From Paracoccaceae bacterium (GTDB lineage Bacteria; Pseudomonadota; Alphaproteobacteria; Rhodobacterales; Rhodobacteraceae), in contig SKNG01000300.1 of the NCBI GenBank assembly GCA_007120685.1, forward strand, positions 1 through 16,573: a stretch of 16,573 nucleotides of DNA, in the 5' to 3' direction. Positions 13,582 to 16,573 of this stretch are shown here, piece by piece. Below the pieces are notes generated by a model. It did no database searches, was not told the DNA's origin, and saw only the letters and a program-made list of their open reading frames with translations. Every line of letters starts with the position of its first letter. The first letter of the stretch is position 1. Both the position numbers and the translations under genes were made by a program.

Positions 13582-14337
13582 TCAGGTCAGGAAGCCGCCA
13601 TCGGCATCGTCGCCCGCCTCTTCGATCAGCCGGTCGAAATCGGGGATCGTGACATGCCGTTTGCTTTCGACCTCGATCACGCCGTCACGGCGCAGCGCCG
13701 AAATCTGCCGGCTGACGGTTTCCAGCGTCATGCCCAGATAATCCGACATCGCCTCTCGCGAGAGCGGCAGGTCGAAGCTCACGCGCCCCTCCGGCTCGAT
13801 CAGCTTCAGCGCGGCGTCGCGCCGGGCCATGATTGCAATAAGGCTGGCGATCTTCTCGCGCGCGGTCTTGCGGCCCAAGAGCAGCATCCATTCACGCGCC
13901 GCGTCCAACTCGTCCAGCGTCATTTCCAGCAGCCGCTGACCGACATGCGGCGTGGTCAGCATGATGTCCTCGAACGCCGTCTTGCGAAAGCAGCACATCA
14001 GCAGATCGGTGGTGGCGGTCACGTCATAGGCAGCGGTATCGCGCCCCGGCCGACCCACGAAATCCGACGGCAGCAGCAGGCCCACCATCTGCCGCCGCCC
14101 GTCCTCCAGCGTCTGGCTGAGCGTGGCAATGCCGGACACCACCGAGGCCACATAATCCATCCGGTCACCGGACCAAACAACGGTTTGCCCTGCTTCGAAA
14201 CTACGGTAGAACTTGATGGCTTCCAGCTTCTCCAATTCGTCGTCATCGCAACGCGCGCAGACTGCCTGGTGCCGGATGGGACAGTCAGAGCACTGGACAT
14301 GCAGAAAACGGGGCGAGGCTGTATGGGTTTTCTGCAT
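13582..14337 (-). CDS. fnrL: Oxygen-sensing Crp/Fnr-family regulator FnrL
   Basis: 251 residues. Cysteines C16, C19, C27 and C115 fit the [4Fe-4S]-binding set of FnrL/FNR proteins (C30 and C116 are additional). The cyclic-nucleotide-binding-like fold covers about 35-150, and the C-terminal helix-turn-helix reads LSREAMSDYLGMTLETVSRQ. E206, S209 and R210 in ETVSR match the FNR residues that recognise TTGAT half-sites. Without oxygen the cluster is intact, the protein dimerises and binds FNR boxes, activating respiratory, photosynthetic and heme genes in this order. It is divergent from hemN with an FNR box in the 52-base gap, five bases from its own ATG, which suggests autoregulation. No SD precedes the ATG. 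Confidence 0.95.
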   Translation of the reverse strand: MQKTHTASPRFLHVQCSDCPIRHQAVCARCDDDELEKLEAIKFYRSFEAGQTVVWSGDRMDYVASVVSGIATLSQTLEDGRRQMVGLLLPSDFVGRPGRDTAAYDVTATTDLLMCCFRKTAFEDIMLTTPHVGQRLLEMTLDELDAAREWMLLLGRKTAREKIASLIAIMARRDAALKLIEPEGRVSFDLPLSREAMSDYLGMTLETVSRQISALRRDGVIEVESKRHVTIPDFDRLIEEAGDDADGGFLT

Positions 14338-14341
14338 GTAT

Positions 14342-14355
14342 TTGATCTAGGTCAA
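14342..14355. promoter_or_regulatory. FNR/FnrL binding site between fnrL and hemN
   Basis: TTGATCTAGGTCAA has TTGAT on the left and GTCAA on the right with four bases between, matching the consensus at nine of ten half-site bases. Its centre is 41.5 bases before the hemN ATG and the site ends five bases from the fnrL ATG. Position and neighbouring gene both support FnrL control of hemN and probable control of fnrL itself. Confidence 0.88.
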
Positions 14356-14389
14356 GGATTTCGGATTATGTTGGACCGACTGTAAACCA

Positions 14390-15745
14390 ATGCAGACAGA
14401 TTCGCAACTCGCCCACCTCGGACTCTTCAACGCGCGCGTGCCGCGTTACACGAGCTATCCAACCGCCCCGCAATTCAGCGCCGACATCGGCCCCGACACC
14501 TTTACCGACTGGCTGCGGGCCATCAAGCCGGGCAGCCTTATCTCGGTCTATATCCATGTGCCGTTCTGCCGACGGTTGTGCTGGTTCTGCGCCTGCCGGA
14601 CGCAGGGCACCAGCAGCGAGGCGCCGGTGATCAGCTATGTGCAGATGCTGAAGGCCGAACTGGCGTTGCTGCGCGAGGTGCTGCCGGAAGGTGTGAAACT
14701 GTCACGGTTGCACTGGGGCGGGGGCACGCCAACGCTGCTGCCGCCCGATCAGATGCGCGGCCTCGCCGCCGCCATCTTCGATGTCGTGCCATTAGGCGAG
14801 GAGGCCGAGTTCTCGGTCGAGATCGACCCCAACGAGATCGACGACGAACGGCTTGACGCGCTGGCCGAAGCCGGCATGAACCGCGCGTCCGTCGGCGTGC
14901 AGGATTTCGACCCCGATATCCAGGCGATCATCGGCCGCGACCAGAGCTACGAGATCACACGCTCGGCGATTGAGGCGATCCGCGCGCGCGGCGTCACCAG
15001 CCTGAACGCCGATATCCTGTTCGGCCTGCCCAACCAGGACCGCAAGAAGCTGGCCGATTCGGTGCAGAAGCTCTTGTCGCTCAGCCCGGACCGAGTGGCG
15101 CTTTACGGCTATGCGCATGTGCCCTGGATGGCCCGGCGCCAGCAGATGATCCCCTCCGACACCCTGCCCCGGCCCGAGGAACGGCTGGAACTGTTCGAGA
15201 CTGCGCGGCAGCTGTTTTCCTGGGACGGCTATGACGAGATCGGCATCGACCATTTCGCCCGGCCAGAGGACGGGCTGGGCCAGGCCTGGCGCAACGGTAC
15301 GCTGCGGCGCAACTTTCAGGGCTACACCGATGACACCGCGCCGGTGCTGGTGGGGTTGGGTGCCTCGTCGATCTCGCGCTTCCCGCAGGGCTTTGCACAG
15401 ATGAACGCGGCGACATCGGGCTGGATGAAATCCGTGCAGTCCGGCGAGTTTGCCACCAAGAGGGGGCACGCGTTCCGGGGCGATGACCTGCTGCGGGCGC
15501 GGATCATCGAAGCGCTGATGTGCGATTTCGCGGTCAGCAAGGACGAACTGGCCCGCAACCATGGCGCCACGCCCGAGCAACTGGACGATCTGTTCGAGCC
15601 GGTTGCCGCGCAGTTCGAGGGCTTTGTCAAACATGATGCCAAAGGCTTGACGATCCCACCCGAGGGACGGCCGCTGACGCGCATGATCGCCGCCGCCTTT
15701 GACGCCTACGCGATGGACAGCCAGGGGCATTCCTCGGCGGTCTGA
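14390..15745 (+). CDS. hemN: Oxygen-independent coproporphyrinogen III oxidase (radical SAM)
   Basis: 451 residues, close to E. coli HemN (457). The enzyme decarboxylates two propionate side chains of coproporphyrinogen III to vinyl groups, using S-adenosylmethionine and a [4Fe-4S] cluster, in anaerobic heme and tetrapyrrole synthesis. YIHVPFCRRLCWFCACR shows the CxxxCxxCxC pattern (C60, C64, C67, C69) of true HemN rather than the heme chaperone HemW, which lacks the last cysteine. GGGTPT (110-115) is the SAM-binding glycine motif, and VPRYTSYPTA near the N-terminus is also HemN-type. The ATG at 14390 has no SD. The FNR box at 14342-14355 implies induction when oxygen is low. A hairpin follows the stop. 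Confidence 0.96.
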   Translation: MQTDSQLAHLGLFNARVPRYTSYPTAPQFSADIGPDTFTDWLRAIKPGSLISVYIHVPFCRRLCWFCACRTQGTSSEAPVISYVQMLKAELALLREVLPEGVKLSRLHWGGGTPTLLPPDQMRGLAAAIFDVVPLGEEAEFSVEIDPNEIDDERLDALAEAGMNRASVGVQDFDPDIQAIIGRDQSYEITRSAIEAIRARGVTSLNADILFGLPNQDRKKLADSVQKLLSLSPDRVALYGYAHVPWMARRQQMIPSDTLPRPEERLELFETARQLFSWDGYDEIGIDHFARPEDGLGQAWRNGTLRRNFQGYTDDTAPVLVGLGASSISRFPQGFAQMNAATSGWMKSVQSGEFATKRGHAFRGDDLLRARIIEALMCDFAVSKDELARNHGATPEQLDDLFEPVAAQFEGFVKHDAKGLTIPPEGRPLTRMIAAAFDAYAMDSQGHSSAV

Positions 15746-15764
15746 CCTCGGCGACCCGCAGCGC

Positions 15765-15812
15765 AGGCCAGTGCCCCCCGCCCGCCCAGCCAGGGCGAGC
15801 GGGCGTTGGCCT
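15765..15812. terminator. Putative bidirectional terminator between hemN and the monooxygenase
   Basis: Inner stem CGCCCGC/GCGGGCG (15779-15785 with 15799-15805) and outer stem AGGCCA/TGGCCT (15765-15770 with 15807-15812), separated by an internal loop. It fills the space between two convergent genes. No T run follows on either strand, so it is a weak candidate for classical intrinsic termination. Confidence 0.4.
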
Positions 15813-15815
15813 GAT

Positions 15816-16573
15816 CTACCGGGCAGCAGCCTCTGCGGCATAGAGTTCCTGCGCCGTCTCAACCGCCTTGGCGTGCACGGCGGCCAGGTCCGGGCGCATC
15901 TTCTCGGCGCGCATGGCCGCCTGCATGGTCGAGTGATGCTGGCCCTGGAAATGCGGGAACACCTCGCGCGCGATCAACTCGTAGCTTTTCTTCGTCGCCT
16001 CGAAATTCGCCCAGTTATGGGCCAGCAGCAGATAGGCGCCGAACCCGCCATTGGACTGTTTCCACAACCGTTCGATCTGGGCGCGGCACATTTCCGGCGT
16101 GCCGATCGCCCCGAAGCCGGTGTCGTTGATGAAATCGATCATCTCGCGCGCATTGGCGCCGGGCATGGCCATCTGCGGGAAGGCGGCGATTTCCTGGAAA
16201 TAGTGGAACCACTGTTCGATCCCGTACTCCACATCGCGCCGGGCCTGTTCCGCTGTGTCGGCGATATGGCACAGGCCGACCAGCCGCCATTTGCTGCGGT
16301 CGGGCACATGGCCGTAATGCGCCGCCTCAGCCTCGATCACGTCCCAGTGCAGCGCCAGCGCGTCAAAGCCCGCCGCCGTCGTCGCCCCGATGGAAATCAT
16401 GCCGGTGCCGTATTTCCCCGCCAGCTTCGGCCCGGTGGGCGAGGCGACGGCGGCGGTGGCGATATCGAAGTTGGAATAGGGCCGCAGATGCAGGCGCGCA
16501 TCCTTCAGCGTCCAGCGTTCGTTTTCAAAGGTGACCGGCTCTTCGGTGCGGATCAGCCGGGTGATCACGTCCA
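15816..16573 (-). CDS. Luciferase-like flavin-dependent monooxygenase (N-terminus outside window)
   Basis: About 252 C-terminal residues are visible; the frame is open to the right edge, so the start lies outside. The segment ARLHLRPYSNFDIATAAVAS followed by PTGPKLAGKYGTGMISIGAT is typical of the bacterial-luciferase-like (LLM class) fold, as in limonene 1,2-monooxygenase-type proteins. The C-terminal part, with FGAIGTPEMCRAQIERLW then GGFGAYLLLAHNWAN, matches the end of that TIM barrel. Such enzymes use reduced flavin from a partner reductase to oxygenate an organic substrate. The substrate is unknown and no flavin reductase is in the window. A GTG near the edge is an internal valine, not a start. 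The gene converges on hemN. Confidence 0.88.
   Translation of the reverse strand, partial: DVITRLIRTEEPVTFENERWTLKDARLHLRPYSNFDIATAAVASPTGPKLAGKYGTGMISIGATTAAGFDALALHWDVIEAEAAHYGHVPDRSKWRLVGLCHIADTAEQARRDVEYGIEQWFHYFQEIAAFPQMAMPGANAREMIDFINDTGFGAIGTPEMCRAQIERLWKQSNGGFGAYLLLAHNWANFEATKKSYELIAREVFPHFQGQHHSTMQAAMRAEKMRPDLAAVHAKAVETAQELYAAEAAAR

Noticed and set aside
14792..15862. 356-residue minus-strand open frame over hemN
   Set aside because: Antisense to hemN, which has complete catalytic motifs.
1..16573. CRISPR array, tRNA/rRNA genes, insertion sequence, prophage or defence cluster
   Set aside because: No regularly spaced repeats, no tRNA-like cloverleaf noticed, and no transposase, integrase, nuclease-effector or toxin-antitoxin reading frame; the genes are ordinary housekeeping and regulatory genes.

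Overview
The window is high-GC DNA from an alphaproteobacterium, almost certainly a member of the Rhodobacterales (Rhodobacter/Paracoccus/Roseobacter group). The main reasons are an FnrL-type regulator divergent from hemN with an FNR box between them, a DUF2794 gene, a small protein resembling DUF6525, an Ada-like protein with an AraC-type DNA-binding half but no zinc domain, and intergenic repeats of a kind I recall from this order. It reads as ordinary chromosomal DNA. I see no phage, transposase, CRISPR array, tRNA or rRNA, and every recognisable gene is intact except the two cut by the window ends.

Layout. Positions 1-2691 (minus strand) hold a likely operon: an MFS transporter, endonuclease III (nth), and a PfkB-family kinase cut off by the left edge. 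A 338-base divergent gap follows, carrying two palindromic repeat elements. Next on the plus strand come the Ada-like repair protein (3030-3911), an OmpA-family lipoprotein (4070-4708) with a good terminator, and a GntR/FadR-family regulator (4856-5623) with a convincing promoter and a GTG start. hspQ (minus) converges on the regulator, and a small lytic-transglycosylase lipoprotein (plus) is divergent from hspQ and convergent with lolA (minus). Divergent from lolA is a ZigA-type zinc metallochaperone GTPase. Its presumed promoter overlaps a Zur-box-like operator, which suggests induction by zinc starvation.

Positions 8912-11186 hold a repeat/terminator-like element, a small uncharacterised protein, an aldehyde dehydrogenase and a HIT-family protein. 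A second double-palindrome element separates them from the minus-strand pair DUF2794-rluA. Then come an I78-type inhibitor lipoprotein (minus), smpB (plus), fnrL (minus) and hemN (plus). The 52-base fnrL-hemN gap contains a textbook FNR site, so oxygen sensing and anaerobic heme synthesis are wired together there. The window ends in a luciferase-like flavin monooxygenase (minus) that runs off the right edge.

The most interesting non-coding signals are: (1) a family of TTCGAA-centred palindrome doublets, one of which can fold into an almost perfectly closed three-way junction; (2) the Zur-like operator over an extended -10; and (3) the FNR box centred 41.5 bases from the hemN start codon with no Shine-Dalgarno (SD) sequence, compatible with a leaderless FNR-activated transcript. 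I found no clearly new multi-gene system.
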